From positions 1 through 32,920 of the forward strand of contig JAANBB010000438.1 of assembly GCA_014621425.1 (NCBI GenBank): DNA of 32,920 nt, given 5' to 3'. This document shows positions 20,922-31,698 of this stretch, piece by piece (position 1 is the first letter of the stretch; each line of letters starts with the position of its first letter). Source of the DNA: Cylindrodendrum hubeiense (Eukaryota; Ascomycota; Sordariomycetes; Hypocreales; Nectriaceae). The notes under the pieces are model-generated. The model did no database searches and was not told the origin of the DNA. It was given only the letters and a program-made list of their open reading frames with translations. The position numbers were made by a program, and so were the translations under genes.

Positions 20922-23900
20922 CTAGATTAGCCTACGCAACCACTTTTTCTTGTCAGAAGTGTGCTTTAAATTAGTGTCGAGTATCTCATACCTCTAGTGG
21001 CTTTAATGTCGTTTCAGACTGGCCGTCGTTGGTGGTGTGCGATGGGTTTAATAAAATCGCCGCAAGGTCTCTTTTCGAGTCTTGTATCTCGATGACTCTC
21101 TGTTGGATTAATTTAGTTAGACTTGCAAGATAAGACTCTTTATGGCTCACCAACCTCTTCAAAAGAATTCCGGACAAAGAATCGGACAGTGGTTACTTCT
21201 CGAGTCTGTCCCATCCTGTGGATCCGTGCCAGTGCTTGATCTTCAACCGTCGGATTCCTAATGCACTATGTGAGCCAACATGCTCTCAGAAATCTTTTTG
21301 GAAGCTCGGCACTAACCAATGAGGCTCCATAAGGTAGGCACGGGAAGCTTCAGTTAATGTTAAACTATTTTCACTGGTTAACGAAATCACAAACATGAGC
21401 TCGATCAAGAACTCACCCAACAGCACCACAGCTTAGTGTCAGAAGCAAAACTCTGATCGTGGGATCCTTCCGAAACTTGTTAATGACGCCCTGTCTGTCC
21501 TTCTGGGGAATAGATCCATCGAATCGCAGAGCGGGGATAGATGCATGCTTCAGACCAGCATCCACGACGTTGAGAGTCATCCTCCATGTAGAGAAGACAA
21601 TGCTAAACGAATTAGCCATATGCACACAGGGTGTGGGTTATGTAGTTAACGCACCACTTTACATCGCTAGGCTGTTTTTGTAAGTCATCCAATAGCATTT
21701 TTACCTTTGTAGGAAGCCCCTTAGAGAGATCCCCGGCAAGGGCAGGGACAGGCTCCTCCAAGTCGAAAACATCCGTCGAGATGGGAGCAATAGGGCATGG
21801 CGGTTTATGCTCACATGAAACAGCCCCAACTAGCCCTAACTGTTTGAGAGAACAAGCAGAACATATGAAACTTAGGCAGCGGGAGAAATGTGGTTCTCCA
21901 GGTTGCGTGGTATCATGAATAAGACCCTCAACTGTGTCCATAGCCGAAGAGCACACTTGACATTGAATCTGGCCCATATCGTGTCGAAGGTTGAAAGCTC
22001 GTTGGGAGATTCCTTGCCAGTCTTCCTCTGGCCGCTTATTTCGCTTCAACAGATCATGCCGAGAAGGGTAGTGTAGCCCGAGATCGCATACCATGCGCAT
22101 CGCCTCAATTCGTTGCAAGGCGTTGACAAAGGATTGCGACTGCGTTAAATCTCTGTACCGACTCAATGCTTCATCAATATGAGCAATTACTTCTGTTCGG
22201 ATGTCGTCGTAAAGTTGCCGTTCTTTTTCTGTGAAATCTACTGGGAATTGGATGTCTTTCCTTGGTGGAAGCTGAATTACTCCCTTTGGCCGGCGTAGGA
22301 GAAGACAGTTGGAAAGCCGTTTTAAGCGCTTGATGGCTTTGTCGGCATTGCCATCTTTCCATAGATTAGAAATGTCAGTATCAAATGCTCTCTTTTCCAT
22401 ATACGGGTGGACTTTGAGGAACTTCAATAGAGTGGCAAAGTCTCCGAGCTTGTTCTGAATCGGGGTTCCTGTAACAGCCCACCTCGAAACCGAGTCCAGA
22501 GAACATATGGCACGTGCCATTTGTGATTCTCCATTGCGTATGATGTGCGCTATGAATGAAATCAGTGACATATCAAAGCTATGGGGAGCGCTTAAACAGA
22601 CCTTCATCCAAAATGACTCGCTTCCATCGAGTTTGGAAGAGAATAGAGCTATCCTTGCCGCTTCCATTTTTCCATTCCATCATGACGGTGTGATACGTTG
22701 TCAATACTACCAAGGTATCATCAAGCTCAGATGAGTCGGTTAGTCGAGATTTACCGTGATGGCGACGCCATGGTAGGCTGTTCTGAAAAACATGCCTGCG
22801 CACCTATTAGAATATGGGATACTTTGACTAATATTCGGCTTCTTAAATACTTACTCTGTAAGCTGCTCCTCCCAGGTAGCAGGTACTGTTTCATAAATTA
22901 GCCGCCAAGAAAGTTGCTCTAAGAGGATTGAGCATACATGGAGGAGGAACAACAATCAAGGTTCTTCCTGAGGACTCTTCAAGATCCACTCCTGACAAGC
23001 TGGATGGATCGGCAAAGTCTAGATGCAGATCAACTGCTATCAGTGATATCATTGCCAAAGTCTTTCCTAAGCCCATGGGGTCTGCAATAATACCACCATA
23101 AAACTGAGGGGGTTCTTGTGTTTGATAGGCACCCGAAATCGTGTTATGGAAACTTGGGAGAGTCAGTGATGTAAAGGGGTTTCGAGTGGAACCCCTGACT
23201 TACAAAGGCCCTCCTCCGTTGTCACCTGCCTCCCATATATCGGCTCTGCACCCGTCCCATGACCAGCCATTCTCTCTCTGCAGCATGAATGTCAGGGCTT
23301 GCCTTTGATGTCTGGCAGATATTAAGATTAGTCTGTGCAATGCTTAATGACAGCAATCAGCACCTACCTTTGCAAACTCGTTTTTATCGACCCTGGTTGT
23401 GCTGTTTCAGCTATGTCTTCTTGGGAATATAGAATGTCCAAAAATTCTGGACGCGTGTTCACGTCATTCATCGCGACCGACTGTGCAAGTTGGATCCCCA
23501 ATTCGGATGTGAACTTGATGGCGCTGGGGTCGATAGAAAGCCTGTGAGGATTGCAATACCGCACGTTCCGTTGACAGTTGACGGGATCTTGGAGATATAG
23601 ATCATACTCCTCGAAAAAGCTGCCGACATCGTCAAATAATTCTCTAGGCCCGTATATTATAATGTCTAGGGAGCATTGTGTTGAATACCCAGGAAGGGGG
23701 CGGCAATGGCTTTTTTGCACCGACTCAGCAGGGACTTTTGGGACAGAACAGGTTACTTCAAGCTCAAGCGCATCATCGCCAAGCAAAGCTACTGGCAAGT
23801 AGGCACATTCAGGACTGAATTTCCCCTTAAAGCTATCGTCATCGGTCCCAATGAAGTGTGCGTTTTCTACCAGCTTCACGGGATAGCTGACGAGACTGGC

Positions 23901-24486
23901 GAAAAGAGAAAGCTGGCAATATCCAGCTATTCCTGTAACCTATCATGGTCTTAGCTAAATGAAACGGTACTGTAATGTCGGCATGATGTACCATTCCAAA
24001 ACAAACCAAGTCTGTCTTGGTATTAATCTGGTCTGTATTTTCAACCGCTTGGGTGGTTGCCAAATTATCGGGCAGGTGTTGACTTCCATAGTTGATGTCG
24101 CCTTGCTGGATACAGTTGTAGCCTTGGGATAATTGCTCCTGAGTTTGAGCGAGGTCGAAATCATCACAAGGAAGTGATAAATTCGACGGCTGAACAACTT
24201 CACCCGTCTGCTGCTGGACAAGAGAATCCATAAAAGGATGATGTGTTGGCATGCTGTTGAAAGTAAACGCAGAGCTACTTTCAATGGCCAATAGTTGTGA
24301 CTGTCCAGATAACATGAAGTCAGGATAATTTGAATTATTCCACTCAGCCAAGAGGACGTTCGTGGATTGGGTGTCTTGAATTCCCATGGAAGCTCTTCCT
24401 TGCTCCGAGTTGGGGTCATCGGTCAAGTATTCGTCGTAACATCGTTTGTTTGTCGGGTTGTACCCTTGTTGAATGAAGTTGCTCAT
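20922..24486 (-). CDS. SNF2-family DNA-dependent ATPase (Rad5/HLTF-like)
   Basis: This family uses ATP to move along or remodel DNA-protein complexes; Rad5/HLTF members act in post-replication repair and often carry a RING finger between the helicase halves. I traced twelve exons: 24486-23971, 23912-23368, 23311-23204, 23152-22938, 22885-22855, 22795-22602, 22549-21655, 21602-21417, 21364-21317, 21257-21155, 21099-20992 and 20948-20922. They total 991 residues and every phase fits. Motifs: Walker A in DPMGLGKT (K419), TYHTV, DEAH (535-538, created exactly at the intron 6 junction), TGTPIQNKLGD, a Cys-rich RING-position segment (C-x2-C at 733/736, then C-x2-C), and the helicase C half with CIVFSTW, RFDGSIPQKDRQ and ARIHRMGQTREV. 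The N-terminal 350 residues are family-specific and Gln/Asn-rich. Least certain are the acceptor of intron 1 and the last 43 nt intron; without the latter the frame stops at 20986. It is head to head with the NLR gene. Confidence 0.88.
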
Positions 24487-25020
24487 GGTTTGAAGCTCCT
24501 CGTACAACTCTATATGCAACTAGGAGCGTAATCCGTGTCGGGTTTTTGTGATTCTCCTTGTCGAAGTGTTATGGTGGAAGTCTGCTGAAAATCCTGCCTC
24601 ATCATGCAACCCCCAACAATCTTCCATCCGGGACGCACCACAGCCTGGTTTGGATGGCAACATAATTCAATCTGCCTTGCATAAAGCTAGCGCCGTAAGC
24701 GCATACGCCTGGGAATTAATGACACTTCTATCCAATCAATTTTATCCACGGTCGCATCAGAGGCCTTGTGATGCTTACGAGCCATTTGGCGCATGGGCGC
24801 CACGACTAAGTTGCACATCTGCTGCACAGCTCAGCCTTGACCCAACCCGAGTAGTCACAGCCTGACTGATCCGGGCAGTGAAATTCGGTCAAAAGTCCAC
24901 AGCACTCCCGTGTACTTTTTTAGGTTTAAGAAATACAAGATCTTTTGTCCTCCACGACTGTTCCTGTAGCTGAAAGCCAACAACTTGCGCCAGACCCGGA
25001 CACTCTGCTTCGATCAGAAC
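24487..25020. promoter_or_regulatory. Bidirectional SNF2-like/NLR promoter region
   Basis: These 534 bp separate the two divergent start codons and so must hold both promoters and leaders. No canonical TATA element stands out. A T-rich stretch at about 24905-24925 lies roughly 100 bp upstream of the NLR start. An open frame at 24548-24865 has no recognisable content. Confidence 0.45.
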
Positions 25021-28000
25021 ATGCCCTTGAAAGCTCAGGTTTCGTTAGATGCCCAGCGGGTCATCCGTGAAGCGTTTGAAGACCTGGAACGAGCTATTTC
25101 GGTCACCGATCGTATAAATCTGAGGGAAACGACGCTTGACGACGTGCGAAATGCTGCTCATCTTGTCGAGGATGAGCTTGCAGCGCGACAATCTCTCAGG
25201 AACATGAGAAGACTCGAGCCTCTATTCAATGGATTAGAGTACTACTCAAAATCCATAGAGGTTCTCTGTAATGGAACGCCGTATTTGCCGTGGATCTGGG
25301 CCCCGATAAAGTTGGTGCTGAAGGTATGCAAGAACGCGAATCCGTCGCTGATGTTAAACTACCACGTAGTGCTAATATGCGCGCGGGTCTTGGGTAGATT
25401 TCGTCCGATCATATTGAGGCATTTGAAAAGATCATTAAGGCCTACAGTCGAATAGCCAGACCGTTACAGAGGTTTAAAATAATCGATCGTACATTCTCCA
25501 CCAACAAAGAAGTCCAGCAGACCCTGGCCATCTTCTACTCGGATATTCTCAAGTTTCACAAGGAGGCATACCAATTCGTTCGTAGGAGCTGTGAGCCACT
25601 GACTATATGTAACACTCGAGACTTTGAAGATAACTAATGTTATTTAGCTTGGCGATTGTTTTTTCTCACTTCATGGGGTCGCTTTCAAAGACGGTTCGAT
25701 GGCATCATCGAGGATTTGAGCGCTCACGAAGAACTCATCGACAAGACGGCGAACGCAGTTGGTATGTCCGAGGCGCGAGAAATGAGGCGTACGCTCCAGA
25801 TTTGGCGACAGGAGAATCTTGACAAGTTAGCCAAAGAAGAGGTGGAACAGACGGCCAACCAGTATCTTGCCATTGTCGGCTGTCTGAAGGTGGACGCATC
25901 GACTCAACTCAAAATATTCGACGCTATCGCTTCTGCAGCACACAGCCACCCAGGAACCTGTAACTGGATTTTGAATCAGCCTAAATTGCAAGCCTGGATG
26001 AGATGTGATCAAAATTCGACGTTTTTTACTCCTTCATGGACGCCCAGGTAGTGGCAAGAGTGTCTTGGCTACACATGTTGCCAAGTTTCTACAAGCTTCC
26101 CAACAATCACTGGTTGTTTCCCACTTCTGCACATATTCCTATGAAGAGTCAATGGACTATGATAAAATCTTGAGATCCGTTTTACTACAGCTGATTCAAT
26201 CTGACACTGACATGATCGCTCATGTATACGATGAGCTGGTATTGAAGAAGAAAGTACCTAGCTCTAAGTTACTCGAAGACATGCTCCGCGACGTGGCGAG
26301 TGCTCCCTCCCTAGTACCATCCGTTACCAAATATATCCATATCATCATAGATGGATTGGACGAATGCAACGAGGCCATGCAGCCTAAATTTATCAAGACC
26401 ATGGAGCGAGTTGTATCTGCTGCATCATCATCTGGCTCAACACTGTGCAAAGTCCTCCTGTCAAACCGATTGTCTCAGGGCATCGCCAAAAAGTCAAGAC
26501 ACAAGCAAACAGTGTCACTGACCGATGAGAACAAGCATATAGAAAAAGGAATTGAAAATTATGCTTCGCAGAGACTTGCCGCTCTCCAAACGCAGTTTTC
26601 CCAGCTACAACTCAATAATGAGGACATGAAGACAATCGGAACTAGAATTGCGCAAAAGGCAGATGGTATGCCCCGAAATGAACATTATCTTTTCGTAATT
26701 GAAACTAATCATCATAAGGGATGTTCCTGTGGGCTAGGCTCGTTTTAGACCATCTCGCTAACAACATGTTCTTCGGACGAGATGAGATTCTCGTTGCCGC
26801 AGACACTCTGCCACGGGAGTTACGACAGTTGTGCGCGGCAACCCATTTAAAATTAGGGATCAATGAATACTGATATGTGTAATAGCTATGAGAAGATTTT
26901 TATACAACAGACCTCCCGCTTCGACGACCGCTCTGTTTCCCGAATGAAGTCAATACTTGGATGGATTGCGTTTGCTAAACGGCCACTCCGGAAGGCTGAA
27001 TTTCGATCCGCGTTAGCTTTCAGCTCTGGAGATCCGCGCGTTAGTGAGCTAGTTCCTCAGTACTTATTCGACATGTGTACTCCACTAGTAGAGGAGCGGC
27101 GAGATTCGACATTCGCATTCATCCATGTTTCGGTCAGAGAGTGAGTTGTTGGATTTCATCCCTGACTCGAGATCACGATTGACAGTTGTAGCTATCTACA
27201 AAGTTCCAATAGCAAGATGGCCCTTAACGAGAGAACGATCGTCCTCGAACATGGACTAGCAACTGCTGCGTGTCTAGTCTCGGGTCTTCGAATATTTACT
27301 CCCTCGTATCCAGATCATGCACGACTTTTACGTGTCCTCCAAGGTATTCATGGCTTCCATACTTACGCTACAGAATACTGGATAGACTACATCCTCACTG
27401 CTTCCACGGTTGGGAACGAAACTCCAATCAGCTCGGAGTTCTTTCGTCTTTCATGTGAACTCGCAACTGCCCTCAGCCAATTTTATGGAGAGTCTATTAA
27501 TGGGAAAGATCACCAGTCAAGCGTGATTGACGACCGTCTAGCTGAAATCCAGCGTCGAGATAATGGATTATATTTAGTTACAATATCAATCCTCTCAGAA
27601 CGACGGGCAAGATATTTGACCGAATCAACGCCAGACGAGGGTAAGCCTTCCCCTAAACTATGAGGTTCAAACATCTTATTAATTCTTGAGATAGAAATTG
27701 ATACACAGGTAATTGAGGTCACAGACTTCAAATTGCTTCTTGAGAACTACCAACGCACGATCCAGCATTTGCTCAGCTGCCGCAGTTGCCCAGGAGCGAG
27801 TTTTCAAGAACTTGAGAGATTCAAACAAGATTTTAGAGCATCTGCCTTTACATGCCGTCTCTTCTCATGCCCTCATGCCACCTCTGGGTTTGGAACCTCT
27901 CACCTTCGACTCGTCCACGAGGCTAGCCATCGAAAAATAGAGTGTCATGTTGAAGGATGCCGATATCCACCATTTCCCTCTATTTTGGCTTTAAATCGGC

Positions 28001-28576
28001 ATAAAAAGACCTGCCATAGCGACGAAATACCAGACTTGAGACGCAAGGTTGTTAGAAAAACAATACAGTCGGAAGTAAGACCCACCCAAAATGTCCCGAA
28101 TAATCCATCCAAGATGGAATGGCATTTCCACATTCAACTACGACAGGACATCTACGATGAGCTGAATAAGGATCGCACACTTGGTACCTCCGAGGGCTGG
28201 CAAGCTTCTACTTCTATATTTGATCGAGTTACAACGATCGTAGAGCTGTACGTCCTACTTTCCCATCTGCTTTTGGCTTCGTTCCCACTAGGGTTATGGA
28301 ATCCCTTCTTCTTGACCATAGATCCAACTACCCTAACTAACCGTCGTGTCTCCAGTTTTGAAGAGTACTGTCACTTTAGAACCGATTTGTGGGCGCATGC
28401 AGTCGGGACTTGCTGTGATATTGAGCGACGAGTGTTCATGACGTCCCCCACAAAGGTACCGTCCAACTCGTCAGCCACTTCGCGAATCTCATGCTAACCT
28501 CTGATAGATAGAGTATGAACTGGGAATTCAACTTGAGTTCATGGCAGTTTTCCGAGGGCTAAGCCTTCGCGAGTAG
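25021..28576 (+). CDS. NLR/STAND protein: DUF7708-NACHT-C2H2, with one frameshift
   Basis: Fungal NLRs are nucleotide-switched receptors thought to act in non-self recognition and regulated cell death. Nine exons: 25021-25323, 25398-25590, 25648-26665, 26719-26830, 26886-27140, 27192-27640, 27695-28247, 28356-28455 and 28508-28576. All eight introns are in phase, and the product is about 1016 residues if one extra T is discounted. The frame breaks in the T6 run at 26022-26027: the DUF7708 side ends WMRCDQNSTF and the NACHT side resumes as LLLHGRPGSGKS one frame over. DUF7708-type helices lie at about 60-240, Walker A at about 292-300, Walker B HIIIDGLDE at about 396-405, and a winged-helix-like W-I-A-F-A-K-R-P-L segment at about 585. 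Two C2H2 fingers follow: C830/C835/H846/H851 and C860/C865/H879/H884. An unclassified C-terminal tail follows. Every other feature is intact, so the break is either recent or a sequencing error. Confidence 0.85.
26022..26027 (+). other. Frameshift site: T6 homopolymer before Walker A
   Basis: Upstream reading is ...TCG ACG TTT TTT ACT, but the NACHT frame needs TTT TTA CTC CTT CAT. Dropping one T joins the two conserved halves exactly and makes the length of exon 3 fit the phase of both neighbouring exons. Homopolymer runs are the commonest place for both slippage mutation and base-calling error. Confidence 0.8.
28248..28355 (+). other. In-frame 108-nt intron (possible exitron) of the NLR gene
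   Basis: It has a strong donor GTACGT, a good branch sequence CTAACTAAC and acceptor CAG, so it should be spliced. Yet its length is a multiple of three and it contains no stop codon. If retained, it adds 36 residues that include a hydrophobic stretch of Leu, Phe and Ala. It is by far the longest intron in the gene (the others are 51-74 nt). Confidence 0.5.
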
Positions 28577-28891
28577 TCCTCCAGAACTCATGAAGGGCTG
28601 TATCACTGCGACCTTATCACGACAGTTTACACTCATGGAAAAGAGTTCGTCTACAAGGGTGACTTCAGGGACATGTATTAAGATGGTTCTAGTTATCAGT
28701 TTGTAGGTGCCAACGTAATTGATTGTTATATAGATCTGGGAGCTGCATCTACCTGATTTTCTCATCTCCGTCACGCTCTCTGTGACGATAGACTGCCTCA
28801 CTAAGCGCCTTTGTTAGATTAAGACCGCTGTTACATCGAATTTAGTAATTGGAAGTTGTATAGAATAGGCCATGGGACTAGGAGAGAATTT

Positions 28892-29074
28892 TACAGACGT
28901 CCTCTAATCTACCGACTCTTCGAAGGTCTAGAGATATCACAAGGCTTTGCTGACGAAGAGGCCTGGCAATAGCTTGCAATGATTCTAGAATATGGGGAGG
29001 TTTTGACAATCAACCATATAGTCAAGACGGAAGGAAGGGTACTGTTGGAAATGGCGATTAATGTTGCTACATAG
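28892..29074 (+). pseudogene. Decayed open frame, possible NLR C-terminal remnant
   Basis: One frame reads protein-like sequence for 26 codons (RRPLIYRLFEGLEISQGF, then EEAWQ), meets TAG at 28970-28972, and continues for 33 codons (LAMILEYG, then VLLEMAINVAT) to a second stop. The pattern E-A-W-Q ... L-A-M-I-L ... G-x-V-L-L-E-M-A resembles the ankyrin-like C-termini of some fungal NACHT proteins. That match is from memory and weak. The fragment lies 315 bp after the NLR stop codon, so it could be a lost 3' extension of that gene or a separate relic. There is no start codon context of its own. Confidence 0.3.
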
Positions 29075-29834
29075 AATGGAGGGGGTTAAGGCAGTTGAGA
29101 CTGCCAGTCCCTGCGTAACGGGGGCTCAGAACGCAGAGGATTCCCTCAAAAATCAGGAATTAGAATGTATACATCGAGACAAGTCCACAATCAGAACCAC
29201 AAATACATATTTTATCCGAAATATGAGAGGACAAGTGGAAATACATGGCGGAGAGGAGAACTGCCAGGTATGGATTGAAGGTGTGGCCGTCGGAACGGAC
29301 GTGGAACCGTCCCATGCTTGGGTCCGCACCCTTGAGAGACCAAATTGAAGGTTGACCAGAGTGAGAAAGGGAGTTAAAACGATATCCACGTAGCGTGGCA
29401 ATAATTGAGCGACTTCCGTTGGTGTGCTTATGTTTGCTGACGACAACTTTTGGGTGAGCGAATAGAACTACTCCAACAAATCCCCATGCAGCATCTCTGC
29501 TCTACAAGCTCCAAGCCGTCTCATCACAAACGTTGTAGTCGCAATTCAAATACCCAATTTGGGGATATAATCTCACCAGGATTGGCATCCTTGTCCGAGT
29601 TGTTGCCCGTTTTGTTTAGCTCCACCCCAATGGCAGCACAACAAGGCGATGTTGCTGACCACCAAGGACAAGTCAGCACTACGAGGGCTGCCTCGAACCG
29701 GCTCATCCGCGCATTACAGTGCTTGCGTGGGCTAAGGATTAGATTTGACTTATAAGTATGGTGGCGCCCAGTCTTGAGGGCAGTCAGAGCTCCAACGCTG
29801 ACTGTGCCTCTGTTGTTACACTGTACTCTTCACG
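29075..29834. other. Intergenic DNA and monooxygenase promoter
   Basis: Open frames on both strands at about 29061-29446 have no recognisable domain. A TATAAG at 29751-29756 lies 84 bp before the monooxygenase start codon and is a plausible TATA element. I see no RNA gene or repeat worth naming. Bases 28577-28891, before the decayed fragment, are likewise empty. Confidence 0.45.
29751..29756 (+). promoter_or_regulatory. Candidate TATA box of the monooxygenase gene
   Basis: TATAAG, 84 bp upstream of the ATG at 29835. The spacing would give a leader of roughly 30-50 nt. Confidence 0.4.
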
Positions 29835-31698
29835 ATGGCTACCACCAGCGACGAGCAGCTCGGGCCTGAGGTATGCGTCATAGGTGCCGGTGCCATCGGC
29901 CTCGTCACGACCAAGAACCTTCTTGAGAAGGGACTTCAAGTCACAACATTCGAAAGGCACGAGCACATCGGGGGGACCTGGCACGTCTCAGACAACGGAG
30001 AACAGATTACAGCGCTGGAGCAGACAAAGTTCAACACGTCCAAGCAAACGGTTCGGGCCCATCAAATAATGTGTGGGCGTGCGCAGCTGACGTTAATTAT
30101 TAAAAGGCTTCCTTTACAGACTTTCCTTTCCCCGAAGGTAAAGAAAATGAGCTATTCCTCGTCTGCATGGCTCGAACTTACATGCTGCTCCCTTAGAGCT
30201 CCCCATGCATCCTCAGGCGAGAGACATCCAGAAGTACCTTGAGTCGTACGCCGAGCACTTCAACTTACTACCGCATATCGAGTACTCTACGGCAGTAGAT
30301 CGTATCGAGCGCGATGAGGCAGGGATTAAATGGCTCGTCTATACCAGGGACACCAAGACCGGTTCACAGGCGTGTCGAAGTTTCGACCGCGTTGCTGTTG
30401 CAACGGGGATACTCAACACAAAGCATGTCCCCAAAATCAAAGGTATCGAGGCTTTTGCAGGAGATGCCATACATTCTAGAGAGTTCAAAGACCCTTCCAA
30501 GTACACAGACAAGAACGTGCTTGTCGTTGGCATCGGCGCAACAGGCGCGGACTCAACGTCCTTCTTGGTCAAAGCGAAAGCTTCCAAGGTATACCTCAGC
30601 CATCGATCGCAATTCTTTCTTGTGAGTGGAAATCCCTATACTTGGTAGTCAATCATTATCAGAGATATTAATGAGAAACAGCTCCCTCGCACTGTCAAGG
30701 GCAAGGCCTTCGACCACACCATGAGCCGCCGGATCGGCACGGTGGTGAGGACCATGTTCAGTATTTTCCCGAGAGGGTGCGCTGCGTTGATGACCAAAGG
30801 CCTCATGGCCATGCGATCAAAGGCGTATCCCTGGCTTAGCACACATCCGTCCTTCACTACCCCTAGAAAGATTGATGGGCTTCTGCACCGCGTGCCCTTC
30901 TTTTCGGATGACTTGGCTGAGAATCTGCGAGAGGGTCACATCGAAACAGTCGTGGGGGTCGAGGAGATTACGGGGCCAAAGTCGATACTCCTGACAGATG
31001 GTCAGGTGTTGGAAGATATCGACGCCATCGTCTTCTGCTCCGGATACTTTTACGACTTTTCTGTGGTTCGGGGAACAGGCAATCCTACAGATCCGGCACT
31101 TGCCCCTGATCACCACGCAGCCATCCAAGCGGCTCGGTTTTACGACCCAGAGGACAAATTCGCGCGGCTGTATCGAGGATTCCTTTCGGAGCAATATCCC
31201 GAGTCTCTGGCGATCATGGGGCACATGATCATCATGAAACCGCCATTGCCGCTTTACGACGTTATCTCGATGGCACTCGCCAGTGTGTGGAGCGGTGACC
31301 ACCCCATCGAGTCAGCTGAAGAGCGACAGAAGGACATTGACATTCAATACCGGTTCATGGTAAATGCACTGAACCGGGGTCCAATGCATCATCTCGGCTT
31401 CCGAGTGATCGGTGCGAAGACGTATGACTGGCTGAACCGGGTGGCAGGAACAGGAGTAACAGAGCGATTGGGAAATTCGAGCTGGGAAGCGTGCAAACTG
31501 TGGTGGAGTGACCGCAAGTTCTATAACCTCTTGATGGATGGGACCGACGTCCCAGCAGTGTACCGCCTGTTTGACATGGGGCGGGGGAGGAAGGCTTGGG
31601 CGGGTGCGAGAGAGAGGATTGAGCACGTCAATGCCGAGATTAAGGCATTGGGAGAGGCTTGGGAGCGAGAGAACAAGGACAAGAAGAAATCGGACTGA
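29835..31698 (+). CDS. Flavin-containing monooxygenase (FMO/BVMO class)
   Basis: The enzyme should use FAD, NADPH and O2 to oxygenate a nucleophilic N or S, or a ketone; the substrate is unknown. Four exons, 29835-30050, 30107-30137, 30197-30621 and 30682-31698, give 562 residues with phases that fit. Introns are 56, 59 and 60 nt; the first has the donor GTTCGG. The FAD-binding GxGxxG is GAGAIG (17-22), followed by EHIGGTW (about 45-51). TDFPFPE and LPMHPQARDIQKYLESYA read correctly across two junctions. The ATG motif is VATGILNTKHVP (150-161), the FMO signature is FAGDAIHSREF (169-179) and the NADPH-binding GxGxxG is GIGATGAD (194-201). The C-terminal half is long and ends in a Lys/Glu-rich tail. 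All cofactor motifs are intact, so an active enzyme is expected. It has no obvious biosynthetic partner in the window. Confidence 0.92.

Noticed and set aside
20922..24486. SNF2-like locus as a fragmented pseudogene
   Set aside because: The pieces in different frames first look broken, but eleven GT-AG introns join them in phase and rebuild DEAH and the other helicase motifs exactly at the junctions.
20227..29834. A transposon carrying the SNF2/NLR block
   Set aside because: No transposase, reverse transcriptase, long terminal repeat or flanking duplication was seen; lower GC and intron density alone do not show mobility.
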